Positions 40,772 to 50,226 of a stretch of DNA of 64,000 nucleotides are shown here, one piece after another. The notes beneath the pieces are model-generated. The model made no database searches and was not told the DNA's origin. It saw only the letters and a list, made by a program, of their open reading frames with translations. The stretch comes from UBA1845 sp002338715 (GTDB lineage Bacteria > Planctomycetota > Phycisphaerae > UBA1845). Each line of letters begins with the position of its first letter. Position 1 is the first letter of the stretch. Where the stretch lies: the NCBI GenBank assembly GCA_035344155.1, contig DAORAL010000017.1, forward strand, positions 1-64,000, given 5' to 3'. Both the position numbers and the translations under genes were made by a program.

Positions 40772-43735
40772 TCAGGCAACGTTTCGCCGACGTCGGCGAT
40801 CGTACTTCAATCCGCCGAAGCCCAGCATCATCAGCATCATCGTCGCCGCTCCACCGGCTCCGCATCCGACGCCGCTTGCACAACCGGCTTGTTCGCCGTT
40901 GTCGCCATCGTCCGGGTCCGGGCTGACCAACGCACAGCCGACCGAGTTGACCTGATATCCCGGAGGAGTTTGAGCGCACTCATCGATCGAGTCGGGAACG
41001 CCGTCGCCATCGCTATCGGGATCATCGGTGTTGTTGCCGTCGTCGCCGCCACCATCGCCCATACCGTCGTCGGGTGTTTGGCCATTGGTGTCGACATCGT
41101 CGCCGCCGTCATCGGGGCCCGGCTGAGGATCGGGGTCGGGATTGCCATCATCAAGCTGTGCATCCGAACAACCGTCGCCATCGACGGCGTCGTTGGCGGT
41201 CGTGCCCGGGCAGAGGTCCACATCGTTGGTCACACCGTCGCTGTCGCTATCAAGCTGCGATGCGGCGCAACCGGATGCATTGACCGTCGCGTTGGCCGGC
41301 GTGTCGGCACAAACATCGACATCATTGAAGACGCCGTCTTCGTCGTCGTCGAGTTGCGAATCGCTGCACCCGTCGTCGTCCACGGTTTCACCCGTGGGCG
41401 TGTCGGCGCAGAGGTCGCTGCCATCGGGCACGCCGTCGTTGTCACCGTCTGCGGGCGCTCCACCACCACCGCCGCCACTGCTCGATTCGCAGGCGCCGGT
41501 GGCTTCGTTGCAGGATTGTCCAGGCAGACATCCGGGGCCGGGCGAAATGCAAACGCCCGCGTCGCAGAATTCCACGCCCGTGCAGAACAATCCGTCGTCA
41601 CATTCGGCGTCAGAGGTGCAGCCTTCGCACTCGTCCGGTACGCCGTTTGAATTGGAGTCCATCGCGGTGCCGCCCGCGATATCGTCGAGGTCACCGATGC
41701 CATTGGTGTTGCAGTCGGGCTGCTCGCAGGCATCGCCAACTTCATCGCACACTTCGCCGAGGGCACATGGATCAGCACCAGCCGCACACGTATCGACGTT
41801 GCAGGTTTCCGCGCCATTGCAATACAGTCCGTCGTCGCAATCGCCATCAACCACGCACTCGTCGCATTCGTCGGGAATGTTGTTCGCGTTCAAGTCATCG
41901 CTGAACCCGCCAGCAATGTCAGCCGCATCACCGATGCCGTTGGTGTTGCAGTCGTCACCATTTGGTTCGCACGAGTCGGTTGCCTCTTCACAGGTTTGAC
42001 CGACCACACACGGAAGCATGCCGGCGACGCATCGATCGACGTCGCAGGTTTCAGCGCCGTTGCAGTATGCACCGTCGTCGCAATCGCCATCGACGAGGCA
42101 TTCATCGCATTCGTCAGGGACGTTGTTGGCGTTGACGTCGTCGCTGGTTGCGCCGGCGATGTCGAGGGCGTCATCGACGCCGTTGGAGTTGCAGTCGGTG
42201 TTGATGACGCACGCGTCGCCGATCTCGTCGCAGATTTCACCGCCCGTGCAGGGGTTCATACCAGCGACGCAGGTGTCGGTATCGCACGTCTCCGCTCCGT
42301 TGCAGAACAGTCCGTCGTCACAATCGCCGTCAACGGTGCATTCGTCGCATTCGTCGGGAATCCCGTTGACATTGACGTCGTCGCTGGTTGCCCCGGCGAT
42401 GTCGGTTGCATCACCGATGCCGTTGTTGTTGCAATCAGCACCGGTGGGCGGGCACGAATCGGTGTCCTCGTCACAGGTCTGGCCTGCCGCACACGGAGCA
42501 GTTCCCGCGACGCAGGTGTCCGTATTGCAGGACTCAACGCCATTGCAGTACAAGCCGTCATCACAATCACCGTCAAACACGCACTCGTCGCATTCGTCGG
42601 GAACATTGTTGGCGTTCAGGTCGTCACTCGTGCCACCGGAAATGTCGGTTGCATCACCGATGCCGTTGTTGTTGCAGTCGGAACCGTCCGGATCGCACGC
42701 GTCGGTGGTTTCGTTGCAGACCTGCCCGGCCGCCTGACATTGGGCCGTTCCCGCAACGCACGTATCCACGTTGCACGTTTCCGCACCGTTGCAGAAGTTG
42801 CCGTCATCGCAATCCGCATCGATGGTGCAGGTGTCGCACTCGTCGGGGATGTTGTTGGCGTTGGCGTCTTGGCTGGTGCCATTGGCGATATCGACATCGT
42901 CACCGATACCGTTGGAATTGCAGTCTGCACCGTCGGCGATGCATTGGTCGTTCACTTCATCGCACAATTGACCGGTGCCACATGGAGGCGACGCGAACTG
43001 ACAGACATCGACGAGGCAGGTTTCGATGCCATCGCAATACAAACCGTTGCTGCAATCGATGTCGAAGACGCACTCATCGCACTCGTCGGGGATGTTGTTG
43101 GCGTTCAAGTCAGGACTGCTGCCCTGTGCGACTTCTTCTTGATCGTCGATCCCATTGCTATTGCAGTCGGGAGGTCCTGCGACTTCGCAGACACCCACGT
43201 CATCCAATAGGGCGCCTTCCTGAAATGTGTCGACGATCACAACAAAGCGAAAATCAATGCTCGTATTCAGTGCGGCGGGCGGTAACGGAATCTCCGTCAC
43301 CGTCGTCAGCGTATTGGTCAGTTCAAATTCACCGAGTTGTTCCCAGGTGCCTCCGCTCAATCGCCAGTCCAGTTGAAGGACGTCGTCGGCTTCTGCATCG
43401 CCATTTCGTCCCTGCCAGACAAAGGTGATCGCTGGATTAGTCAGGCTGGAGGTATCGATGTTCGATTGTGTTATGCTGACTGGTGCGGTGCCCTGACCGA
43501 CGATGTCGACGTATCCGAACTCGCCGAACGACGTCAGCAGGATTTCAGAAGCAATGGTTTCGTCCTCGACCCATCCGAACCCGATCGTTGTGCTGTCGGG
43601 GCGTTGGAAGTCGTCGAAGAACGCGCATTGCGCCGACGCCCGGGTTGCCATTCCGGTGACGGCTACGATGGCGAGCAGCAGCGACGATCGAAGCGCATTG
43701 GTGGAAGATGTTTTCGTCATTCGAAACGTTGACAT
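40772..43735 (-). CDS. Large Cys-rich seven-repeat surface protein with TSP3-like repeats and sorting tail
   Basis: 987 aa. The ATG at 43735 follows GAGAGGTTAAC and gives a signal peptide ending TRASAQ. Residues ~37-190 look like a beta-sandwich (SLTNPAITFVWQGRNGDAEA). Seven ~80-residue repeats follow, each DCNxNGIGDxxDIAxGTS, then NANNIPDECDEC, then DGDCDDGLYCNGAETC and about ten Cys in all, so disulphides are expected. Then come thrombospondin type 3-like calcium repeats (DNDGVPDGSDLCADTP, DEDGVFNDVDVCADTP, DSDGVTNDVDLCPGTT). The tail GCASGVGCGAGGAATMMLMM ends in RRRRR after a hydrophobic span. A surface adhesin-like or structural role is likely. Repeat units differ by several residues, so the gene is not a simple assembly artefact. 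Confidence 0.85.
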   Translation of the reverse strand: MSTFRMTKTSSTNALRSSLLLAIVAVTGMATRASAQCAFFDDFQRPDSTTIGFGWVEDETIASEILLTSFGEFGYVDIVGQGTAPVSITQSNIDTSSLTNPAITFVWQGRNGDAEADDVLQLDWRLSGGTWEQLGEFELTNTLTTVTEIPLPPAALNTSIDFRFVVIVDTFQEGALLDDVGVCEVAGPPDCNSNGIDDQEEVAQGSSPDLNANNIPDECDECVFDIDCSNGLYCDGIETCLVDVCQFASPPCGTGQLCDEVNDQCIADGADCNSNGIGDDVDIANGTSQDANANNIPDECDTCTIDADCDDGNFCNGAETCNVDTCVAGTAQCQAAGQVCNETTDACDPDGSDCNNNGIGDATDISGGTSDDLNANNVPDECDECVFDGDCDDGLYCNGVESCNTDTCVAGTAPCAAGQTCDEDTDSCPPTGADCNNNGIGDATDIAGATSDDVNVNGIPDECDECTVDGDCDDGLFCNGAETCDTDTCVAGMNPCTGGEICDEIGDACVINTDCNSNGVDDALDIAGATSDDVNANNVPDECDECLVDGDCDDGAYCNGAETCDVDRCVAGMLPCVVGQTCEEATDSCEPNGDDCNTNGIGDAADIAGGFSDDLNANNIPDECDECVVDGDCDDGLYCNGAETCNVDTCAAGADPCALGEVCDEVGDACEQPDCNTNGIGDLDDIAGGTAMDSNSNGVPDECEGCTSDAECDDGLFCTGVEFCDAGVCISPGPGCLPGQSCNEATGACESSSGGGGGGAPADGDNDGVPDGSDLCADTPTGETVDDDGCSDSQLDDDEDGVFNDVDVCADTPANATVNASGCAASQLDSDSDGVTNDVDLCPGTTANDAVDGDGCSDAQLDDGNPDPDPQPGPDDGGDDVDTNGQTPDDGMGDGGGDDGNNTDDPDSDGDGVPDSIDECAQTPPGYQVNSVGCALVSPDPDDGDNGEQAGCASGVGCGAGGAATMMLMMLGFGGLKYDRRRRRNVA
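41485..43168 (-). repeat. Seven tandem ~240 bp coding repeats
   Basis: Each unit encodes about 80 residues starting DCNxNG and ending just before the next DCN. The units are related but not identical at DNA level, so they are older than a recent expansion. They lie wholly within the 40772 gene. Confidence 0.85.
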
Positions 43736-44174
43736 GTTAACCTCTCGTTGCATGACAGCGGTATGGCACAATTTCTTTATACGCAAGTAGCGGCGCGCCC
43801 CGACGGGCAACACCGTTTCAAAACAGAATTCAGTATTTGGTGCTCAGTTCGCAATTACCCCAATGCTGTGCAAGATCGTACGCGTGAGATTGGGCGGTTT
43901 CTACGAATTCGCTGGTTTTGGCATGCGGTTCCGACTGCCCCCCAGTTCGGTCCCATATTGAATCCCCATTTGCCTGCATTATGTTCCCATCCGTGTGTAC
44001 TGGCAAGGCGAAACGAAAAATCTCCGCCTCAAAAGTGACCTTGGCCGCACCGATTCGGGGGGCGTTTTCCTGCAAATACCAAGTGTGAATTCAAACGATT
44101 CTATGACCCTTACCGCTCTGGCGACCACCCCAAGGGCTTGACCCGGTTTCAACCTGGATGCAACATCGTCGAAT
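43736..44174. other. Divergent intergenic region
   Basis: About 440 bases between the Cys-rich protein and the permease. It should hold promoters for both. A TATAAA on the minus strand lies near 43780, with no well-spaced -35. No gene or structured RNA was recognised. Confidence 0.45.
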
Positions 44175-47100
44175 ATGTACACGCGACGAAGTCTGGCCTA
44201 CTACCGATTCGAGCACTTCGCGGTCATGCTTGGGGTCGCGGTCGGTGTGGCTGTCCTTGCCGGTTCGATGATCGTGGGCGACTCCGTCCGCGGCAGTCTG
44301 CGCGAACAAGCGCTCGTGCGATTGGGGCGGGTGGAAGCGGCGGCGATGTCCGGGCGATTCTTTCGGACCGAGTTGGCGGCTGATTGCACGTCGAACGGGT
44401 TGGCTGCCAAAGCGGTGCCGGTGATTTCGGTTCGGGGCAGTGCGGTCAATGCCGACAGCGAAGCGCGGGTGAACCGAACGTCGATCTGGGGCATCGATCA
44501 GGACTTCTGGAAGCTCGCGGTTCGGGCGGATGGTGTCACCCCCGTCGATCGCGAAGTCGTGCTCAACGAATCGCTCGCGACGGAACTCGGCGCGTCGGTG
44601 GGTGATGCGGTGCTGCTGCGGTTGGGCAAGGCCTCCCCGATTGCGGCTGATACGCTGCTGGGTCGGCGCGACGATGTCACCACGCGCATGCGGCTGACGG
44701 TCAAAGCGATCGTTGCCGATGACGGTCTCGGCGGCATTTCACTTCGTCCGCAACAGCAAACCCCACGCAATGCTTTCGTGTCGCGCGAACTACTGGAACG
44801 CCAACTCGAACAAGGTGATCGTGCCAACGCGATCTTGATCGGACCAAACCCGACCGACTCCTCGTCTGCAACGTCCGCGGAATTCGAGAAGATCATTCGA
44901 CAAGCATTGACGCTATCCGACGTCGGATTGACTGTTCACGTCAATCGCGCATTGCGGTACGTGGCGATCGAATCGGATCAACTGCTGATCGACCCAGCCG
45001 TCGAGTCGCTGGCGGAAGCGGTCGCGAGGGAACTTCAATCGGCGGCAGAACCGGTGATGGCCAACCTTGCCAATTCGATCCGAATTCGCCGCGGCGACCA
45101 GCAGGTCAGCATTCCTTATTCCACCGTGGCCGCGCTGAAGAGCGACAGCCCGACGCTGGCAGCGATGTCGGTTTCCGGTGGTGCGGTGGGGGCGTTTGGA
45201 CCGGGCAAAATCATCCTCAACGATTGGGCGATGGAGGCGCTGGGTGCGTCGGTTGGTGAGCGCGTGGCGATCGATTTCTATGATCTGCAAGACGACGGGG
45301 CGCTGGAGGAGCACACGGCGGACTTTGAGTTGGCTGCCAGCGTTGCGATGTCCGGGGCTGCGATCGATCGCGGTCTGACGCCGACGTATCCCGGAATCAC
45401 CGACGCCGCGAAAGTATCCGACTGGGATCCGCCGTTTCCCGTGGACCTCAAACGTGTCAAGGACCGCGACGAAGCCTATTGGGATCAATACCGTGCGGTT
45501 CCCAAGGCGTACATCGAGCTGAGCGACGGTTTGAAACTTTGGCACGATCCGAACAGTCCCCACGGGCGCTACACATCGCTGCGTTTTCGACCGTCAGCCG
45601 GCGCGGATATTGATGTGTTCGCGAACAAGCTACGCGCGGCGATGGTTGGGCAGTTGGATTTGAATGTCGCGCGGTTGCGGGTGTTGCCCGTTCGCGAAGA
45701 AGCATTGAAAGCCGGTAAAGGCAGCACCGATTTCGGCGTGTTGTTTATCTCGTTCAGTTTCTTTCTGCTCGCGTCGGCGATGATGCTCGTGTTGCTGCTG
45801 TCGCGTCTCAACGTTGAACGGCGCAGTCGAGAGATTGGTTTGCTGGCGGCTGTCGGGTTTACGGATTCAAAGGTTCGCGGCCATCTGATGTCCGAAGGTC
45901 TGGTGATCGCGATCATCGGCAGTGCGGTGGGGTTGGCTGGTGCGTATGGCTACTCGTGGTTGATGCTGGCTGGCTTGAAGTCGTGGTGGTCCGATGCGGT
46001 CAATGCGCCGTTTTTGAATCTGCACTTCTCGTGGGTTTCGCTGGTGGTCGGCGGCGTGCTGGGCGTTGTGGTGTCGCTGATCGCAATCGCAAGGGCGCAG
46101 CGCGGATGCCTGAAGGTATCGCCATCGGCGCTGTTAAACGGCACGACCGATCAACGCACACCGCGGCGACAAGCTTCGATGCGCATGCGCTGGATTTGCG
46201 TTTCGGTCGCGTGTCTGGTCGTGGCGATCGGGACTGCGATCTTTGGTATGCGTCTTGATGGCATCGCCCAAGCCGGCGCGTTCTTCGGATCGGGATCGGC
46301 GACATTGGCTGCGATGCTTGGATTTTTTGGCGCGGCGCTCTATTCGACCAAAACGCTGAACGTCAATTCAAGTCGCGCGTGGGTGCAACTCGGTGTGCGC
46401 AACGCGGCCCGGCATCCGGGACGAAGTCTGCTGACGAGCGGGTTGATTGCATCGGGTGCATTTTTGGTGCTGTCGCTTCAGGCGTTTCGACTCAACGTGG
46501 ATTCGACGGCAACGGGCGGTGCCGGCGGATTCAATCTGACGGCAGAGTCGGACGTACCGCTGCCATATTCGCTGGCGACGTCGGCAGGTCGCACCTCGTT
46601 GGGGTTTGAGTCAGCCGCACAGGAACGACTGGCGAAGTGTTCGATCGTGCCGTTCTTGCTGCGGCCCGGTGATGAAACGAGTTGCCAGAACCTTTACGTC
46701 AAAACTCAGCCGCGGATCATCGGCGCGCCCGATGCGCTGGTTGAACGCGGTGGATTCAATTTCAGCGCCGTGACGGATGACGCTTCGGTCGATGTCGACA
46801 ACCCCTGGACCGCGCTGCGGATGACGTTCTCTGATGGCGCGATTCCGGTCATCGGCGACGAAGCCGTCGTGAAATGGCAGATGCATTCGGGGCTGGGCAA
46901 GGACATCGTGATCAAGGACGAAAGCGGACGCGACACGACGCTTCGATTTGTTGCGCTACTAAAGGGCAGCGTCCTGCAGAGCGAACTCGTCATTCACGCC
47001 GATGCATTTCGCAAGTTGTTCCCCACAAGAAGCGGCGGGGCGTTTTTCCTGATCGACGCGCCGGGTGAGTTGGAGAAGAATGTCGAATCGGATCTCGAGC

Positions 47101-47555
47101 AAGGGTTGGCGGGTTTCGGTTTCGACGCGCAGGAATCGGCGGTGCGGTTGCGGGAGTATTTCTCGGTGCAGAACACGTACCTATCCACGTTCCAGACGCT
47201 GGGTGGGATGGGGTTGGTGTTGGGTTCGTTTGGCTTGACGGCTGTCCTGCTTCGCAATGTTTGGGAACGTCGCCGCGAGTTGGCGTTGATGCGGGCGCTT
47301 GGATTTACGGAATCGCGCATCGGATCGAGCGTGCTGCTTGAAAACGTGATGCTCGTGGCTGTGGGGATTGCGGCGGCGGTGGCGGCTGCCATCGTGGCTG
47401 TCGCGCCGCAACTGGCCGACCGAGCCGACGTGATACCGTGGACGTCGATGGTTTGGGTGCTTGCGGGCGTGGTGTTTGCGGGTGTGGTGACGGGGTTGGT
47501 CGCGTTGCTGCCGACGCTGCGATCACCGATGCTCGGGGCATTGCGCAGTGAATAG
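44175..47555 (+). CDS. Large FtsX-type ABC transporter permease
   Basis: 1126 aa. It begins with a MacB/FtsX-like N terminus (SLAYYRFEHFAVMLGVAVGVAVLAGSMIVGDSVRGSL), given here as YYRFEHFAVMLGVAVGVAVL and GSMIVGDSVRGSL. A long periplasmic part follows. The first FtsX core is around 520-650 (FGVLFISFSFFLLASAMMLV, REIGLLAAVGFTDSKVRGHL) and the second at the C terminus (LGGMGLVLGSFGLTAVLLRN, RRELALMRALGFTESRIGSS, ending PTLRSPMLGALRSE). Two such cores in one chain are typical of lipoprotein- or peptide-export permeases without an attached ATPase. The matching ATPase is not in the window. It is followed by two exported proteins on the same strand. Confidence 0.9.
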   Translation: MYTRRSLAYYRFEHFAVMLGVAVGVAVLAGSMIVGDSVRGSLREQALVRLGRVEAAAMSGRFFRTELAADCTSNGLAAKAVPVISVRGSAVNADSEARVNRTSIWGIDQDFWKLAVRADGVTPVDREVVLNESLATELGASVGDAVLLRLGKASPIAADTLLGRRDDVTTRMRLTVKAIVADDGLGGISLRPQQQTPRNAFVSRELLERQLEQGDRANAILIGPNPTDSSSATSAEFEKIIRQALTLSDVGLTVHVNRALRYVAIESDQLLIDPAVESLAEAVARELQSAAEPVMANLANSIRIRRGDQQVSIPYSTVAALKSDSPTLAAMSVSGGAVGAFGPGKIILNDWAMEALGASVGERVAIDFYDLQDDGALEEHTADFELAASVAMSGAAIDRGLTPTYPGITDAAKVSDWDPPFPVDLKRVKDRDEAYWDQYRAVPKAYIELSDGLKLWHDPNSPHGRYTSLRFRPSAGADIDVFANKLRAAMVGQLDLNVARLRVLPVREEALKAGKGSTDFGVLFISFSFFLLASAMMLVLLLSRLNVERRSREIGLLAAVGFTDSKVRGHLMSEGLVIAIIGSAVGLAGAYGYSWLMLAGLKSWWSDAVNAPFLNLHFSWVSLVVGGVLGVVVSLIAIARAQRGCLKVSPSALLNGTTDQRTPRRQASMRMRWICVSVACLVVAIGTAIFGMRLDGIAQAGAFFGSGSATLAAMLGFFGAALYSTKTLNVNSSRAWVQLGVRNAARHPGRSLLTSGLIASGAFLVLSLQAFRLNVDSTATGGAGGFNLTAESDVPLPYSLATSAGRTSLGFESAAQERLAKCSIVPFLLRPGDETSCQNLYVKTQPRIIGAPDALVERGGFNFSAVTDDASVDVDNPWTALRMTFSDGAIPVIGDEAVVKWQMHSGLGKDIVIKDESGRDTTLRFVALLKGSVLQSELVIHADAFRKLFPTRSGGAFFLIDAPGELEKNVESDLEQGLAGFGFDAQESAVRLREYFSVQNTYLSTFQTLGGMGLVLGSFGLTAVLLRNVWERRRELALMRALGFTESRIGSSVLLENVMLVAVGIAAAVAAAIVAVAPQLADRADVIPWTSMVWVLAGVVFAGVVTGLVALLPTLRSPMLGALRSE

Positions 47556-47676
47556 AGAGTATGATGCGTGCGCCCTGGAGATTCGTATGGAATCGTACGG
47601 TCGGCTTGTTTGATTGCCTGGGGGCCCATATCCTCTTAAATTCGAGGTTTGATTTTCTTGAGAATGGGAGTCGTTC

Positions 47677-48897
47677 ATGCAAAATTCGAAACTGATCGCG
47701 ATCGCAGCATTCGTGTCTGGAACAGTGGCATTGGGCTCGGCTGTACGTGCGGATTGGACGAACTTCCGCGGCGCGAATTATGACGGTATCAGCAACGAGA
47801 CGGGGTTCGTCAAGGAATGGAAGGACCCAATCCCGCTTGTTTGGGAGCGTGACATCGGTTCGGCGTTCAGTTCTTTCGCCATCGTCGGTGACCGACTCTA
47901 CACTTGTGGGACGAGCGAAGATCAGCAAACGCTATATTGTCTGAACGCGACGACGGGCGAGGTGATCTGGCTCAACCGGTTTGAACCGTTGTTCCGCGAC
48001 AACTTCGGCGATGGCACCCGCGCGACCCCGACGGTTGCCCACGGAAAAGTTTACGTGCAAGGGGCGAAGGGTAAGTTGATCTGCGTCGACGCCGAAACCG
48101 GTAAAGACGTTTGGAGTCATCAGTTCAATCACATGCCCCAATGGGGTTACAGCGGTTCGGTGCTTGTCGAAGGCGACCTGGCGATATCGTCAGCCGGTGA
48201 CAACGAAGGGGCATTGATCGCGTTTGACCGGATAACGGGTGCCATGAAGTGGCACACCGGTAGCGACCCGGCTGGCTATTCCACGCCCTATCCGTTCACG
48301 TTCAACGACAAGCGATACATTGTCGGGTTCAACGGTGAGTCGGCGATTGTGGTGGAGGCCAAAACGGGCCGGCAGGTGTTGCGCATCCCGTGGCAGACGA
48401 ATTACAAGGTCAATGCCGCGTCTCCGATTTTCCACGACGGTCATTTGTTCCTGACGTCGGGTTATGACACGGGTTGCGGTCTCTTCAAGCTTGATGTGGA
48501 CGGTAAGGATCTTGTCGCCACCGAGGTGTGGAAGGGCAAGGTGCTGATGAACAAGTTTCAATCGTGCATTCTGTACAAGGGCGACCTTTATAGCTGCGAT
48601 CAGAAAGCGCTCGCGTGCGTGGATTTCAAAACCGGTGAAGAGAAATGGCGCGTGCCGCGGGTCAAGCATGGCACGTTGCTATTGGCCGACGATCACCTCT
48701 TGCTTCTGACGCAATCGGGACGTCTGCAGATTGCGCCGGTGTCGCCGAAGGGCTTTGAGGCGATTACCGATGCGGAAATTCTGTCGGGCAAGTGCTGGAC
48801 GGTATCGGTGCTCGATGATGGCAAACTCTATGCCCGCAACATGTCGCGCGTCGTGTGTATGGACCTGACCAAGAAGGCGGAAAAACCGACCGAATAG
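47677..48897 (+). CDS. PQQ-type beta-propeller exported protein (BamB-like)
   Basis: 406 aa with a signal peptide (AIAAFVSGTVALGSAVRA-DW). The body is a run of PQQ/BamB-type propeller blades, each with 'G.V.W....' and 'L.ALD..TG...W' wording (YCLNATTGEVIWLNRF, ICVDAETGKDVWSHQF, IAFDRITGAMKWHTGS, VVEAKTGRQVLRIPW, ACVDFKTGEEKWRVPR). No PQQ-enzyme active-site Asp/Glu set was recognised, so it is more likely a scaffold than a dehydrogenase. GGGAG lies six bases before the ATG. Planctomycetes carry many such proteins of unknown role. It lies between the permease and a DUF6263 gene, 40 bases from the latter. Confidence 0.85.
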   Translation: MQNSKLIAIAAFVSGTVALGSAVRADWTNFRGANYDGISNETGFVKEWKDPIPLVWERDIGSAFSSFAIVGDRLYTCGTSEDQQTLYCLNATTGEVIWLNRFEPLFRDNFGDGTRATPTVAHGKVYVQGAKGKLICVDAETGKDVWSHQFNHMPQWGYSGSVLVEGDLAISSAGDNEGALIAFDRITGAMKWHTGSDPAGYSTPYPFTFNDKRYIVGFNGESAIVVEAKTGRQVLRIPWQTNYKVNAASPIFHDGHLFLTSGYDTGCGLFKLDVDGKDLVATEVWKGKVLMNKFQSCILYKGDLYSCDQKALACVDFKTGEEKWRVPRVKHGTLLLADDHLLLLTQSGRLQIAPVSPKGFEAITDAEILSGKCWTVSVLDDGKLYARNMSRVVCMDLTKKAEKPTE

Positions 48898-48936
48898 CGG
48901 CGGATCGATTTTACAACCAAGGATCGGTGTCGAACC

Positions 48937-49956
48937 ATGTCAAAAGCAGCAAAGAATCTCGGCGCAGTGTGTGTGATTGTGTTAACCGCGTTGTTGATCG
49001 TCGGTCAGGCGAAAGGCGATGAGCAGGAAGCAGTCATGCTCTCGCGCCACACGCCTGCCGGTGAGGTCCGATTCGTTGAGATGAACGACGATATCGAAAC
49101 GTCGTCGCGCGGTGGGTTCTATGGCGAAGAAGGGGTGACGCGAAAGTCGTCGCGCCTTCGAACGGTCAAACGCGAATTCGACAAGGGCGCATCGGACGGT
49201 GCATCACGCGTCACGCTGACGTTTGATCGCGTGGCCATGTTTACGGAAACCGCGCAGGCGCCGGCACAGTTTGATTCCGATGTCGATGATCCCACCGACG
49301 ACATCAATCCGCTGGCGGCGGCGCTGGGTCCGATGCTGGGACAATCGTTGCAGTTCACGTTGAACGACAAGGGCCGCGTCGTCGAATCAAAAGGTGTCGA
49401 CGAGTTGTATGCTGCCGTCGAGGAGTCGGCGGCTGGCGGGATGATCTTCGTCCAGTTGGAAGAGGAGCTGGCCGACGCACGCCTGCGGTTCTATTGGGAT
49501 GATTCGCACGCGTGTTTGTATCCCAACAAGAAGGTCAAGGTCGGCGACACGTGGGAAGCGACATCGGTTCAACCGAGTCTCTATCAGAAGGACATCCTGC
49601 GCACATATCAGTGCAAGGTTGAGTTCATCGGCGAGCGCGAAGGGCGGCCGGTTGTAGATATCGCGTACGACGTGAAGTTGAAGGAGATGGACGACAACAA
49701 AGGCAAAGCCCGCATGTTTGGAATCTCGATGTCGCTCAAGGATGGGCAGGCCAGCGGGAAAGCCACCTATGATGTCAAGGACGGCGAGTTCGTTACGCAG
49801 ACCGAAGAACTCACCATGAACCTCGCTGGTACGACCGACGGAACCAAGCCCGGCGACAAGGAAGATGTGGCCGCGAATATCAAAACAGTTCACACCATGA
49901 CCGTCGTCTCCGAAGCCGCCCGCGCCGCTCAAAGGAAACCGAAAAACTCCGATTAG
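48937..49956 (+). CDS. DUF6263-like exported protein
   Basis: 339 aa with a signal peptide (NLGAVCVIVLTALLIVGQAKG). The rest is beta-rich with the pattern of DUF6263 proteins: LTFDRVAMFTETAQAP, GPMLGQSLQFTLNDKGRVVE, FYWDDSHACLYPNKKVKVGDTW, then a second beta-domain (YQCKVEFIGEREGRPVVDIA) and a Lys-rich C terminus. The short distance after the propeller gene suggests one operon. A biochemical role is not known for this family. Confidence 0.7.
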   Translation: MSKAAKNLGAVCVIVLTALLIVGQAKGDEQEAVMLSRHTPAGEVRFVEMNDDIETSSRGGFYGEEGVTRKSSRLRTVKREFDKGASDGASRVTLTFDRVAMFTETAQAPAQFDSDVDDPTDDINPLAAALGPMLGQSLQFTLNDKGRVVESKGVDELYAAVEESAAGGMIFVQLEEELADARLRFYWDDSHACLYPNKKVKVGDTWEATSVQPSLYQKDILRTYQCKVEFIGEREGRPVVDIAYDVKLKEMDDNKGKARMFGISMSLKDGQASGKATYDVKDGEFVTQTEELTMNLAGTTDGTKPGDKEDVAANIKTVHTMTVVSEAARAAQRKPKNSD

Positions 49957-49982
49957 TCCTGCCCCAACAGGTCCACACCAAC

Positions 49983-50026
49983 TTGGCGCATGCCTGCGGG
50001 CCTTGCGATAAAGCCCGCTGCGCCAA
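49983..50026. repeat. Two-step hairpin after the DUF6263 gene
   Basis: Outer arms TTGGCGCA / TGCGCCAA enclose inner arms GCGGGC / GCCCGC. There is no T-run. It may be a REP-like element or mRNA 3' structure. Confidence 0.5.
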
Positions 50027-50226
50027 CATGTTGCACGAGCATTTCAGTTCTTAACCCAACATTCATGTCAGATGTCGATGTCAATCTGCTATCCTAGAGC
50101 GTGCGGATTTCATTGGGCTGCCGTCATATTTGATGACCTGAAGTTTGTTTCCCAATCGCTTGTGTTGTCGAGCGACATCAGTTGGAACATTCAATTCGAT
50201 TCTGTTTTCTGGATGGAGGAATGCCG

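Noticed and set aside
41485..43168. Regular ~240 bp repeats as a CRISPR or satellite array
   Set aside because: The units are coding, in frame and diverged at protein-neutral positions; there are no short identical repeats with unique spacers.
41996..43210. Plus-strand 404-aa open frame within the Cys-rich repeat gene
   Set aside because: It repeats with the coding repeats of the opposite strand, is Val/Ala/Ile-rich and has no start signal; it is a shadow of the 40772 gene.
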